A DNA stretch of 64,000 bases from Runella defluvii (GTDB lineage: Bacteria > Bacteroidota > Bacteroidia > Cytophagales > Spirosomataceae). Made by a program: the position numbers and the translations under genes. The DNA lies in assembly GCF_014195535.1 (NCBI RefSeq), contig NZ_JACIBY010000021.1, positions 34,293 through 98,292 of the forward strand. The letters are read 5' to 3'. Positions 1 to 8,329 of this stretch are shown piece after piece; within the stretch, counting starts at the first letter, position 1; each line of letters starts with the position of its first letter. Under the pieces are notes generated by a model that worked only from the letters and a program-made list of their open reading frames with translations, searched no databases and was not told where the DNA came from.

Positions 1-1367
1 AAAAACATCAATAGCGATGTGCTAAAAAACAAAATACGAATGGCCATTTGCTTTTGTTTTTTCCAACGTACCAAAGCCACACAAATCGCTCCAAAATAAA
101 GCACACCCCAAAGCCACTCATTCCCAGCCCATTCGACGGGTGCTTGCAAATTGGCAACTGCAAATTTGTCATCAATGTAAGGGATAAAAGCGGTTGGGTT
201 CATGCCAATCAACGGCACCAAGGTCAGCACCAATGACAAGATAAACCCAATAAATAATACCATAACCGTCATCCATCTTGGCCACACAATTTCACCTTTG
301 AGCCACTGATGCAGCCACAACGCCGCAAGGTACGAAAGCGGAAAATAGGCCATCGAACTGTAATGAACAATTTTGGTTTTGACAATAGAAAACACAATCA
401 TCACCACCCAAAACAAGCACAACATCGGCAACGAAAATGGGGGCAGGGGCAGCGTCATTTTGTCAGCCACCTGCGGCTTCCACCTCGCAATCAGCGGTTT
501 AAAAGCTACTGCTACGTATTTTAGACCAATCACCGAAATGGGGAAACAACCAATCAGGACAACCACAAAGTGATAATAAAACGGCTGCCCGTGGTCGGCT
601 TCCGAAGTAGCACCGAGGCGATAGAGGTACTGCAAAAATGCAACAAAAGTCGCCCAGCCGCTTTCCATGATGATGGCCAACATCCACCCAATGGTAAAAA
701 CACCCGCCGTGATGGCATAAATCAGCAGGTTTTTAATGGAATAATCACCAATTGCTGCTTGGTTATTTTTCTTTTGAACTTGTTGAATTACCCACAACGC
801 CGCCAAAACGAGTGTGGGTACACCTACCCCCACAGGCCCTTTGGTCCAAACGGCGAGTCCCGCAAAAATGCCCGCCAACAAGAAACTTTTTGCGATGTTT
901 TTAGCGTCTGGAAACGAAAAATTAACCACGCTCAAAAACATAAAGTAATTGAACCAAGGGTCGATAATCCCCGATTTAAAATACAAATGCGGCGTAACCG
1001 AACCCAAATAAACCAACGCCCACAAAAACCCAAAGCGGGCATCGACCAAGCGTTTTCCTAAAAAATAGAAGGTCAATAAAGTAAAAACGCCCACAACAAC
1101 ATTGGGAAAACGGGCGGCAAACTCGTTGATGCCAAACACCTTCATCGACAAAGCCTGCAACCAAAAAAACAGCGGTGGCTTTTCCCAAAATGGCTGAAAA
1201 TCAACTTGAACCCGTAGGTAATTCCCCGAAACGAGCATCTCGCGGGCAGATTCGGCAAAGTTGATTTCGTCCCAATCAAACAAATGAGTTTGACCCAAAT
1301 AGGGCACAAAAAAAGCAACCGCAAGGAATGCGATGACCCACGGATTTTCGAGTTTTATATTTTTCAT
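1..1367 (-). CDS. ArnT-like glycosyltransferase (GT39/PMT family), C-terminus cut off by window edge
   Basis: Polytopic inner-membrane glycosyltransferase that would move a sugar from a polyprenyl-phosphate donor onto lipid A, a glycan or a protein. It starts at 1367 and stays open to base 1, about 455 codons, so the 3' end lies outside the window. The N-terminus shows one hydrophobic helix, then the family signature in the first periplasmic loop: an HLFDWDEINFAES stretch with the acidic DWDE pair, followed by EMLVSGNYL and FWEKPPLFFWLQA, both typical of ArnT/PMT-like proteins. Further hydrophobic segments follow. Acceptor and donor cannot be told from sequence. The gene is followed 32 bp downstream of its start, in the opposite reading sense of order, by the co-directional PAP2 gene, so the PAP2 gene lies upstream in the same orientation; a shared role in polyprenyl-phosphate glycolipid metabolism is plausible. 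Confidence 0.85.
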   Translation of the reverse strand, partial: MKNIKLENPWVIAFLAVAFFVPYLGQTHLFDWDEINFAESAREMLVSGNYLRVQVDFQPFWEKPPLFFWLQALSMKVFGINEFAARFPNVVVGVFTLLTFYFLGKRLVDARFGFLWALVYLGSVTPHLYFKSGIIDPWFNYFMFLSVVNFSFPDAKNIAKSFLLAGIFAGLAVWTKGPVGVGVPTLVLAALWVIQQVQKKNNQAAIGDYSIKNLLIYAITAGVFTIGWMLAIIMESGWATFVAFLQYLYRLGATSEADHGQPFYYHFVVVLIGCFPISVIGLKYVAVAFKPLIARWKPQVADKMTLPLPPFSLPMLCLFWVVMIVFSIVKTKIVHYSSMAYFPLSYLAALWLHQWLKGEIVWPRWMTVMVLFIGFILSLVLTLVPLIGMNPTAFIPYIDDKFAVANLQAPVEWAGNEWLWGVLYFGAICVALVRWKKQKQMAIRILFFSTSLLMF

Positions 1368-1399
1368 TCGTAGTCTCTTTTAAAATCGAAGTTTAAACG

Positions 1400-2014
1400 C
1401 TAAGCTATTTCGTTGAATTTCAAGGCCAGTCCCCAAGCGGTGAGTGTCCCCAATAGTGAACCTACGTAAACATCTACCATAAAATGTTGGAGTAAATACA
1501 TTCTTGAGAAGCCTATGACACAGGCCATTACCAAACAACCGACCTTCAACCAAGGTTTGGATGTCCACAAAGCTAACAGCGCAAACAAGGCAAAGGCTGA
1601 AGTAGTATGCCCCGACGGAAAACTATTCCAATGGCTCAGTTCTACGCCTGGCACCGTGTGTAACGACTGCATCATCCCCGCAAAATACTCTACTGGGCGA
1701 GGTTCTTTTGGAAAACCAAAATTTTTGATAAGCTGTGCCAATATCCCAGAAATAGCGTAGGCACCAATCACCAACAATCCTTTCTTGCGGGCGCGAAACA
1801 ATAACCCTACTCCTACCCCAACGCAAAAAATGCCATCACCAAGGTGCGTAATGTATTTAAAGAATGTATCGGCAAAGGTACTGTTGTAGCGATTGATTTC
1901 CAGCGAAATAATTCCTTGTCGGTAAAGAATCTGATAAATACCCAATCCTATCAATACTATGCCGTAAGTCAGAGCAAAAGGCCAGTTTGTGCGAAGCAGT
2001 CGAATAAAGTTCAT
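1400..2014 (-). CDS. PAP2-family membrane phosphatase
   Basis: A 204-residue integral membrane phosphatase of the PAP2/undecaprenyl-pyrophosphatase superfamily; it would hydrolyse a lipid phosphate such as undecaprenyl diphosphate or phosphatidate. The three family motifs are visible in order: a Lys-rich segment ending in PKEPRP (motif 1), PSGHTTSAF (motif 2, catalytic His) and SRMYLLQHFMVDVYVG (motif 3, SR-x5-H-x3-D). About five or six hydrophobic helices surround them. It lies directly upstream of and in the same orientation as the ArnT-like gene, which uses polyprenyl-phosphate sugars, so recycling of the lipid carrier is a reasonable guess. A TATCTTTG box at 2019-2026 on the same strand lies only 5 bp from the start codon, so the mRNA would be leaderless or nearly so. 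Confidence 0.9.
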   Translation of the reverse strand: MNFIRLLRTNWPFALTYGIVLIGLGIYQILYRQGIISLEINRYNSTFADTFFKYITHLGDGIFCVGVGVGLLFRARKKGLLVIGAYAISGILAQLIKNFGFPKEPRPVEYFAGMMQSLHTVPGVELSHWNSFPSGHTTSAFALFALLALWTSKPWLKVGCLVMACVIGFSRMYLLQHFMVDVYVGSLLGTLTAWGLALKFNEIA

Positions 2015-2017
2015 GGC

Positions 2018-2057
2018 GCAAAGATAGAGGTACAGAAAATATTTTCCCCATCTTTGC
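2018..2057. promoter_or_regulatory. Inverted repeat in the divergent promoter region of PAP2 and the 2090 gene
   Basis: GCAAAGAT at 2018-2025 and ATCTTTGC at 2050-2057 form an inverted repeat. The left half contains, on the minus strand, TATCTTTG, a perfect match to the Bacteroidota -7 box TAnnTTTG. The right half sits 33 bp before the ATG at 2090. It may be two facing promoters or an operator. Confidence 0.45.
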
Positions 2058-2089
2058 GTTGTCTAAGGGTTCAGAAACTTGCCGTTTTT

Positions 2090-2917
2090 ATGAAAAAAAT
2101 ATTCTTTACAAGCCTGCTGTGTTCTGTTTTGGTTCACCTTCAGGCTTCGGCGCAGAAAATGCTCCAAGAGGTGATTATTGACTACGTCAACTTGGTTCCT
2201 CCCAACGTTGTCAATAAAGTATTGGCCAAAAATACCCCCGTAAAAGTATCCCTTTTGAAAGGTACTACCACTTCTTTTTATCGTATCAGCGTTTTTCAAC
2301 CCGAAAAAGTCAATACGTCCTCTCGTTTGTACGAAACCCTTCGATTGGTTAATCCTGATACCTTGACCAAATCGGACTATTCATTTGACAAACATTCGTT
2401 GGCTTCTAATGCTAATTTTAAAGTAGCGGTTGGCGTTTTTACCGATGCCAAGTCGGCTCAACAATTTATCGATGGCAAAGAAACCTCTCCTTGTTTTAAG
2501 ATTGACAGTACCCAGAGCAGCGTTGGAAAGTTGGAAGGATGCCGTGGCGACGAAGTTTACATCGCCGTCAAACCCCTTGGCAAGCGCAAACTTGGTTCTA
2601 TCAAAGTAGAAGTTGTTTCATTGGCCGATGTCATCGAAGACCCTGTCAATGACCGTTTTCCGTTTTCCCTCCAAAATGAGCTCAACGGCGAAGTAGCCTA
2701 CGAAGTGAGCGGTGACCGCCTCAACTGGCAAGCGTTCTTTTTGCCTTCCAAAAAACGAGCGGAGTTTAAACTAGCTGATACACAAGTGTATATGCGCGTC
2801 AGTACCCTAGATAAAGTCACGGAAGAATACAAAATTGATTCAGGGAAGAAATACCGACTTTTTTGGAACAAAGATAAAAATCGGGTGGATGTGAGTGAGA
2901 TACCCGTTTCCAAATAG
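2090..2917 (+). CDS. Secreted protein of unknown function
   Basis: A 275-residue protein that I do not recognise. The chosen start at 2090 (MKKIFFTSLLCSVL) opens directly onto a signal peptide of about 21 residues ending ASAQ; the longer open frame upstream runs through the PAP2 promoter and is not credible. The mature part has no visible enzyme motif. A central segment (VGVFTDAKSAQQFIDGKE) is reminiscent of repeats that bind cell-wall polymers but is too weak to name. It is transcribed divergently from the PAP2 gene and ends at a strong hairpin shared with the convergent UDP-glucuronate decarboxylase gene. It is probably periplasmic. Confidence 0.75.
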   Translation: MKKIFFTSLLCSVLVHLQASAQKMLQEVIIDYVNLVPPNVVNKVLAKNTPVKVSLLKGTTTSFYRISVFQPEKVNTSSRLYETLRLVNPDTLTKSDYSFDKHSLASNANFKVAVGVFTDAKSAQQFIDGKETSPCFKIDSTQSSVGKLEGCRGDEVYIAVKPLGKRKLGSIKVEVVSLADVIEDPVNDRFPFSLQNELNGEVAYEVSGDRLNWQAFFLPSKKRAEFKLADTQVYMRVSTLDKVTEEYKIDSGKKYRLFWNKDKNRVDVSEIPVSK

Positions 2918-2928
2918 CTATAAAAAAA

Positions 2929-2958
2929 CCTCCCGAAAGTTTTAGAGCTTTCGGGAGG
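2929..2958. terminator. Bidirectional hairpin terminator
   Basis: CCTCCCGAAAG (2929-2939) pairs perfectly with CTTTCGGGAGG (2948-2958) around an 8-nt loop. It is preceded by an A-run at 2922-2928 that gives a U-run to minus-strand transcripts. It separates two convergent genes. The same stem core recurs at 7005-7033 and 63866-63894. Confidence 0.8.
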
Positions 2959-2977
2959 CTGGATAGAAATTCGGCTA

Positions 2978-3952
2978 TTAGTTAAACTCTCTGTGGTGCG
3001 TTTCTTCGTACAAACGGTCTTCTGGAAGATTTTTGAAGTAGTCGTACGTAATTTTTAATCCTTCTGCACGCGACACTTTTGGCTCCCATCCTAACACTTC
3101 TTTCGCCAATGTAATGTCTGGCTGACGCTGCTTTGGATCGTCTTGTGGAAGTGGTTTGTAGATTACTTTTTGGGTAGTTCCTGTCAATTTGATGATTTCT
3201 TCGGCAAATTCCCCAATCGTAATTTCAGCTGGGTTTCCTACGTTTACTGGCATGGCGTGATCGCTCAACAACAAACGGTAAATCCCTTCAACAAGGTCAT
3301 CAACGTAGCAGAAAGAACGCGTTTGCGACCCATCCCCAAACACCGTAAGGTCTTCACCGCGAAGTGCTTGCCCGATGAAGGCAGGCAATACCCGTCCGTC
3401 GTTCAATCGCATCCGTGGGCCGTAGGTATTGAAGATACGAACGATGCGCGTTTCTACGTTGTGGTGACGGTGATACGCCATCGTGATTGCTTCCTGAAAA
3501 CGTTTTGCTTCGTCGTAGCAGCCACGGTAACCCACAGGATTTACGTGTCCCCAATAGTCTTCGTTTTGTGGGTGAACCAATGGATCACCATACACTTCCG
3601 AAGTAGAAGCTACCAAGATGCGCGCACCTTTGGCGCGGGCTAAGCCAAGGCAGTTGTGCGTACCCAACGAACCTACCTTGAGGGTTTGGATTGGGATTTT
3701 CAAATAATCAATGGGGCTTGCTGGCGAGGCAAAATTGAGGATGTAGTGCAATTCTCCATCAATAACGATGTGCTTTGATATATCGTGGTGAATAAATTCA
3801 AAGTTGGGATTAGAACGCAAGTGCTCAATATTGCGAAGGTCGCCCGTCACAAGATTGTCCATCGCAATAACATAATAGCCTTCTTTGATAAATCTATCGC
3901 ACAAATGCGAACCCAAGAAGCCCGCCGCACCAGTGATTAAAACTCTTTTCAT
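2978..3952 (-). CDS. UDP-glucuronate decarboxylase (UDP-xylose synthase)
   Basis: A 324-residue extended short-chain dehydrogenase/reductase that would convert UDP-glucuronate to UDP-xylose in the cytoplasm. The N-terminal [10 protein letters not shown] (residues 8-17) is the NAD-binding GxxGxxG motif. STSEVYGDP (117-125) and Y146-x3-K150 in GCYDEAKRF form the catalytic centre typical of UXS enzymes. [13 protein letters not shown] text ([13 protein letters not shown]) and a C-terminal LGWEPKVS also match. The upstream neighbour on the same strand is UDP-glucose dehydrogenase, which makes the substrate, so the two form a UDP-glucose to UDP-xylose module. Each still has its own signals: a terminator follows the dehydrogenase gene and a TACTTTTG box (4009-4016) precedes this gene. 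Length is normal for bacterial UXS. Confidence 0.92.
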   Translation of the reverse strand: MKRVLITGAAGFLGSHLCDRFIKEGYYVIAMDNLVTGDLRNIEHLRSNPNFEFIHHDISKHIVIDGELHYILNFASPASPIDYLKIPIQTLKVGSLGTHNCLGLARAKGARILVASTSEVYGDPLVHPQNEDYWGHVNPVGYRGCYDEAKRFQEAITMAYHRHHNVETRIVRIFNTYGPRMRLNDGRVLPAFIGQALRGEDLTVFGDGSQTRSFCYVDDLVEGIYRLLLSDHAMPVNVGNPAEITIGEFAEEIIKLTGTTQKVIYKPLPQDDPKQRQPDITLAKEVLGWEPKVSRAEGLKITYDYFKNLPEDRLYEETHHREFN

Positions 3953-4008
3953 TTGGGGAAAATATAAGAATGTTTGATTCGGTTAATCCGTGAATTATTT
4001 TCGAGTTG

Positions 4009-4016
4009 CAAAAGTA
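4009..4016 (-). promoter_or_regulatory. Putative -7 promoter box of the UDP-glucuronate decarboxylase gene
   Basis: The minus strand reads TACTTTTG, a perfect TAnnTTTG match, 56 bp upstream of the start codon at 3952 and downstream of the preceding gene's terminator. The -33 element is weak. Confidence 0.5.
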
Positions 4017-4080
4017 CAAAAACCCATTCGCTTTCTAAAACTTAGCTTCTTAAGTGCGACGCTCGAACAGAAGGTATAAA

Positions 4081-4119
4081 AAACGAGTGCCTTGGTTGAC
4101 TCAATCACGGCACTCGTTT
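4081..4119 (-). terminator. Terminator of the UDP-glucose dehydrogenase gene
   Basis: AAACGAGTGCC (4081-4091) pairs with GGCACTCGTTT (4109-4119) around a 17-nt loop. The A-run at 4078-4083 becomes a U-run on the minus-strand transcript, just after the stop at 4141. Confidence 0.75.
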
Positions 4120-4140
4120 TTGTATGTATATCCAAAAAAA

Positions 4141-5457
4141 TTAGGCTTTCACTACCTCACGACCAATGCTGTAATAGGTAAATCCTAGTTCTTTCATTTG
4201 GTCTAATTCGTAAACGTTACGTCCGTCGAAAATCAATTTGTTTTTCATTAACAACGCCATTTTTTCAAATTCTGGCGTGCGGAATTGCGGCCATTCAGTA
4301 AAAATCATCAACGCATCGGCATCGTCCAAGGCAGCGTATGGCGTGTGTGCGTAGTTAATTTTATTGCCCAATACGTAGTTTTTCACGTTTTCCATTCCTT
4401 CTGGGTCGTAAGCGATAACTTTTGCCCCTTCTTCCAACAAAATATTGATGTTTTCCAACGCTGGCGCCTCACGAATATCGTCGGTATATGGCTTGAACGA
4501 AAGTCCCCAAACGGCAATCGTTTTCCCTTTCAAATCTCCGTCGAAGTGTTTTTTAACGACGGGGATAAGTTTTGTTTTTTGTTCTTGGTTTACTTCCATG
4601 ACCGATTTCAACACTTTGAAATCATACTTATATTCTTCCGACGTTTTGGCAAGTGCCTGAACATCTTTAGGGAAGCAGCTTCCGCCGTAACCAATTCCTG
4701 CAAACAAGAAACGCTTTCCAATGCGGCTGTCGGTTCCGATTCCTTTACGCACATTGTCAACGTCGGCTCCTGCCAATTCGCACAAGTTGGCGATTTCGTT
4801 CATAAACGTAATCTTCATTGCCAAAAACGAGTTGGCTGCGTATTTGCTCATTTCGGCCGAGCGCTCGTCCATAAAAATCACGGGATTACCTTGGCGCACC
4901 AACGGAGCGTACAACTTCTCCATTACTTTCTTAGCCCGCTCCGACTTTGTCCCAATCACTACGCGGTCGGGCTTCATAAAGTCTTCTACGGCCACCCCTT
5001 CGCGCAAAAACTCAGGATTTGACACTACATCGTATTCCACTTTTGCGTTTTTGGCCACGGCAGCGCTTACTTTTTCGGCGGTGCCCACGGGAACAGTACT
5101 TTTATCGACGATGACCGCGTATTCGGTCATGATTTGACCCAAATCATCGGCCACTTTCAAAATATATTTCAAATCTGCCGAACCATCTTCACCTGGAGGC
5201 GTTGGCAAGGCCAAGAAAATCACCGACGCCCCTTTGATACCTTCGACCAAATCGGTGGTAAATTTCAAACGACCTTCGGCTACGTTTCGATGAAAAAGGA
5301 CATCCAAGCCTGGTTCGTAAATGGGGATAATGCCGTTGTTCAGCTTTTCAACTTTTTTTACATCAATGTCGATACAACATACTTGTACACCAGTCTCTGC
5401 AAAACAAGTTCCTGTTACGAGTCCTACATAGCCAGTTCCTACTACAGCGATTTTCAT
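4141..5457 (-). CDS. ugd: UDP-glucose 6-dehydrogenase
   Basis: A 438-residue cytoplasmic enzyme that oxidises UDP-glucose twice with NAD to UDP-glucuronate. The start MKIAVVGTGYVGLVTG carries the GxGxxG dinucleotide motif at residues 7-12. Further family landmarks are STVPVGT (120-126), SNPEFLREG (146-154), the Lys/Asn segment around 205-222, and GYGGSCFPKD, in which C261 is the thiohemiacetal-forming Cys. The C-terminal UDP-binding domain (KTIAVWGLSFKPYTDDIREAP) is complete. The product feeds the decarboxylase encoded next on the same strand. Length and order of domains are normal. A TAATTTTG box at 5534-5541 is the likely promoter. Confidence 0.95.
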   Translation of the reverse strand: MKIAVVGTGYVGLVTGTCFAETGVQVCCIDIDVKKVEKLNNGIIPIYEPGLDVLFHRNVAEGRLKFTTDLVEGIKGASVIFLALPTPPGEDGSADLKYILKVADDLGQIMTEYAVIVDKSTVPVGTAEKVSAAVAKNAKVEYDVVSNPEFLREGVAVEDFMKPDRVVIGTKSERAKKVMEKLYAPLVRQGNPVIFMDERSAEMSKYAANSFLAMKITFMNEIANLCELAGADVDNVRKGIGTDSRIGKRFLFAGIGYGGSCFPKDVQALAKTSEEYKYDFKVLKSVMEVNQEQKTKLIPVVKKHFDGDLKGKTIAVWGLSFKPYTDDIREAPALENINILLEEGAKVIAYDPEGMENVKNYVLGNKINYAHTPYAALDDADALMIFTEWPQFRTPEFEKMALLMKNKLIFDGRNVYELDQMKELGFTYYSIGREVVKA

Positions 5458-5834
5458 AGATAAATGCTTTGGTTGTTAGTTTTCATGTGCGGCTCTTCAA
5501 AATTGTATTTTTTCGAGTCCAACAAAACAGCTCCAAAATTAGAATAAATTCTTCAATCCACTCCATTGTTCCACAGATTTGTAGAGTAACAATTGATTTT
5601 GCGGCTCTTTTAAGGATTTTTCAAAAAAATTATTACTCTAAAAATTGTTATAACAACAAATAAAAATTTGCAACACTCGCGTTTTGAAGTATTCATTTAC
5701 GCTTCCGAAAACGTTTGCGTAATCTTTTATTTTTCTTCCCTCAACCGTTCACTCATTATTGCTTGGCATAATCATTGAATAATCTTAGATTGAGATTCTT
5801 TCATTCAACACTATTCCTTTAATCGCTTTTGAAT
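5458..5834. promoter_or_regulatory. Divergent intergenic region between ugd and the acyl-CoA dehydrogenase gene
   Basis: This 377-bp AT-rich gap has no credible gene. On the minus strand TAATTTTG at 5534-5541 matches the -7 box and would give ugd a leader of about 70 nt. On the plus strand the sequence before 5835 has only poor matches (TATTCCTTT around 5811), so the second promoter is not resolved. Confidence 0.45.
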
Positions 5835-6974
5835 ATGAAGTCCGAAGTTGTAGAAAACCAAGAATTAATTGCCCAATCGGTTCGGGATTTTGCAGAACGC
5901 AACATGCGACCTTACGTGAGGGAGTGGGACGAAACCCAGCATTTTCCCGTTGACCTTTTTCATTCACTTGGCGAACTAGGGCTCATGGGCATCCTGGTAC
6001 CTGAGGTTTATGGTGGTGCGGGATTGGGCTATCAAGAATATGTTACTGCGATTGTCGAATTAAGCAAAGTCGATCCTGCCATTGGGCTCTCGATGGCCGC
6101 CCATAACTCGCTCTGTACCAACCATATTTTGATGTTTGGCAATGAATCTCAAAAACAAACATACCTTCCCAAACTCGCTAGTGGCCAATGGATTGGTGCC
6201 TGGGGATTGACCGAACCCAACACTGGTTCGGACGCAGGAAATATGAGAACGGTGGCCGTTAAAGACGGTGACTATTGGGTCTTAAATGGTTCTAAAAACT
6301 TTATTACCCACGGAAAAAGTGGCAACGTAGCCGTCGTCATTGCGCGAACAGGCGCTGCGGGCGACAAACGAGGAGCCACGGCCTTCATCATCGAACGTGG
6401 CACGAAAGGTTTTTCGGCGGGGCGGAAAGAAGACAAGCTGGGAATGCGGGCTTCGGAAACAACAGAATTGATTTTTGAAGACTGCCGCGTCCATGAAAGC
6501 AATGTGTTGGGCGAAGTTGGGGAAGGTTTTGTCCAAGCCCTCAAAATTTTGGACGGTGGACGAATTTCCATTGCGGCGTTGAGCCTTGGCACGGCTATTG
6601 GTGCGTTTGAAGCCGCCTTGGCTTACTCCAAAGAACGTCAGCAATTTGGCAAGCCGATTTCGCAGTTTCAGGGAATTTCGTTCAAACTTGCCGACATGCA
6701 CACCGAAATTGAAGCCGCCAAACTACTCGTGTATGATGCCGCTGCCCGCAAAGACCGCCACGAAAAAGTAACGCTCCAAAGTGCTACGGCCAAATACTAC
6801 GCCTCAGAAGTATCGTGCAGGGTGTCTAACGAAGCGGTTCAGATTTTTGGTGGCTATGGCTTTACCAAAGATTATCCTGTGGAGAAATTTTACCGTGACT
6901 GCAAACTATGTACCATTGGGGAAGGTACAAGTGAAATTCAGAAGCTGGTGATTTCGAGAGAGATATTAAGTTAG
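5835..6974 (+). CDS. Acyl-CoA dehydrogenase
   Basis: A 379-residue cytoplasmic FAD enzyme that introduces the alpha,beta double bond into an acyl-CoA in fatty-acid or branched-chain amino-acid breakdown. Visible landmarks are the FAD-binding WGLTEPNTGSDAGN (around residues 125-138), SKNFITHG, KLGMRASETTEL, and the C-terminal GEGTSEIQKL, where E363 occupies the position of the catalytic base of short/medium-chain enzymes. ERQQFGKPISQFQ and FGGYGFTKDYPVEKFYRD are further signatures. The ATG at 5835 is preferred over a TTG two codons earlier. The gene stands alone: it diverges from ugd and converges on recA through a hairpin. Chain-length specificity cannot be read from sequence. Confidence 0.93.
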   Translation: MKSEVVENQELIAQSVRDFAERNMRPYVREWDETQHFPVDLFHSLGELGLMGILVPEVYGGAGLGYQEYVTAIVELSKVDPAIGLSMAAHNSLCTNHILMFGNESQKQTYLPKLASGQWIGAWGLTEPNTGSDAGNMRTVAVKDGDYWVLNGSKNFITHGKSGNVAVVIARTGAAGDKRGATAFIIERGTKGFSAGRKEDKLGMRASETTELIFEDCRVHESNVLGEVGEGFVQALKILDGGRISIAALSLGTAIGAFEAALAYSKERQQFGKPISQFQGISFKLADMHTEIEAAKLLVYDAAARKDRHEKVTLQSATAKYYASEVSCRVSNEAVQIFGGYGFTKDYPVEKFYRDCKLCTIGEGTSEIQKLVISREILS

Positions 6975-6986
6975 GTTCAAAAAAAA

Positions 6987-7033
6987 CCTCCCGAAAGTTC
7001 AAAACCTCCCGAAAGTTTTGAACTTTCGGGAGG
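6987..7033. terminator. Bidirectional terminator with a duplicated left arm
   Basis: CCTCCCGAAAGTT occurs twice (6987-6999 and 7005-7017), followed by one complementary arm AACTTTCGGGAGG (7021-7033). The inner pairing has a 3-nt loop, the outer one a 21-nt loop, so two hairpins compete. It lies between convergent acyl-CoA dehydrogenase and recA genes. Confidence 0.8.
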
Positions 7034-7049
7034 TTAACTGATTTAAGCC

Positions 7050-8108
7050 TTAATCAGGCGTTCCGTCGTCGGCGATGTTTGGTTGTTGCGTATCCAACAG
7101 TGCATCGTCGTCTTCGTTGACTTTTGCACGGATTTTCGCTTCAAGTTCATCGGCCAATTCAGGATTATCTTTCAATAATTGCTTCACTGCGTCACGACCT
7201 TGTGAGAGGCGGTTGCCATCGTAACTAAACCAAGAACCTGATTTCTTCACGATTTCGAGTTCTACCGCTAAGTCGATGATTTCACCTACTTTAGAAACCC
7301 CTTCGCCGTACATAATGTCGAATTCAACCACTTTGAATGGAGGTGCCAATTTGTTTTTCACCACCTTCACTTTCGTACGGTTTCCAGTGATATTGTCGGC
7401 GCTTTCTTTGATTTGGCCAATCCGACGAATATCCAAACGAATCGACGAATAGTACTTGAGAGCGTTTCCACCCGTGGTTGTTTCTGGGCTACCAAACATC
7501 ACGCCGATTTTATCACGCAACTGGTTGATAAAGATACAGCAGCAATTGGTACGGTTAATAACCCCCGTCAATTTACGCAAGGCTTGCGACATCAAACGCG
7601 CCTGAAGACCCATTTTGCTATCGCCCATTTCTCCTTCGATTTCCGCCTTAGGAACAAGGGCTGCAACGGAGTCAATCACGATGATGTCAATCGCTCCTGA
7701 TGAAATCAAATGTTCGGCGATTTCGAGCGCTTGCTCACCGTTGTCAGGCTGCGAGATAAGTAAGTTTTGGGTATCAATTCCCAACTTTTGCGCATACACA
7801 CGGTCAAAGGCGTGTTCTGCATCAATAAAGGCCGCCAAACCGCCCAATTTTTGAGCTTCGGCAATGGTCTGCATGGCAAGTGTAGTTTTACCTGACGATT
7901 CTGGCCCGTAGATTTCTACAACCCGTCCACGGGGCAAACCACCGATTCCTAGGGCAAGGTCAAGTCCAACGGAACCCGTTGAAATTACCTCGACATCCAT
8001 TACTTTTTTGTCACTGAGACGCATCACTGTGCCTTTTCCGTAGGCTTTGTCAAGCTTCTCCAGCGTTGTTTGCAGGGCTTTAAATTTTTGTTCTTTGTTG
8101 TCTGCCAT
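7050..8108 (-). CDS. recA: Recombinase RecA
   Basis: A 352-residue DNA-dependent ATPase that forms filaments on single-stranded DNA, drives strand exchange in homologous recombination and, in species with LexA, triggers LexA cleavage. Walker A is GPESSGKTT (residues 68-76). Walker B lies in [13 protein letters not shown]. The L1/L2 DNA-binding loops are seen in [20 protein letters not shown] and [21 protein letters not shown]. The C-terminus is the usual acidic tail ([12 protein letters not shown]). Length is normal for Bacteroidota. A promoter with TTTG (8177-8180), a 20-bp spacer and TACTTTTA (8149-8156) precedes it on the minus strand. Confidence 0.98.
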   Translation of the reverse strand: MADNKEQKFKALQTTLEKLDKAYGKGTVMRLSDKKVMDVEVISTGSVGLDLALGIGGLPRGRVVEIYGPESSGKTTLAMQTIAEAQKLGGLAAFIDAEHAFDRVYAQKLGIDTQNLLISQPDNGEQALEIAEHLISSGAIDIIVIDSVAALVPKAEIEGEMGDSKMGLQARLMSQALRKLTGVINRTNCCCIFINQLRDKIGVMFGSPETTTGGNALKYYSSIRLDIRRIGQIKESADNITGNRTKVKVVKNKLAPPFKVVEFDIMYGEGVSKVGEIIDLAVELEIVKKSGSWFSYDGNRLSQGRDAVKQLLKDNPELADELEAKIRAKVNEDDDALLDTQQPNIADDGTPD

Positions 8109-8148
8109 GGTTGATGTTAAAATATGAAATAGTAGGTTTGTTTACCTG

Positions 8149-8180
8149 TAAAAGTACTCATTTTATTTAGGTTTTCCAAA
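8149..8180 (-). promoter_or_regulatory. Putative recA promoter
   Basis: On the minus strand TTTG (8180-8177), a 20-nt spacer and TACTTTTA (8156-8149) resemble the Bacteroidota TTTG/TAnnTTTG promoter with one mismatch in the -7 box. The leader would be about 35-40 nt. Confidence 0.5.
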
Positions 8181-8298
8181 GGAAACAGCGACTAAAACGG
8201 GTCATTTTTAAGGTTATTTACGGGGCTTTTGCGCAACGTTTTTTACGATGGGGAAAGTTCATTTTGGGGGTTAAATTCTTAGCGAATTCCCTAATTGC

Positions 8299-8306
8299 TA
8301 TCTTTG
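8299..8306 (+). promoter_or_regulatory. -7 box before the 8330 lipoprotein gene
   Basis: TATCTTTG matches TAnnTTTG exactly, 23 bp before the start codon. Confidence 0.5.
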
Positions 8307-8329
8307 AATCTTGAACCTTTCCATTTCTT

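Noticed and set aside
48..1324. Several plus-strand and other-frame ORFs at the left edge
   Set aside because: They are shadows of the glycosyltransferase frame, which is open to base 1 and has clear family motifs.
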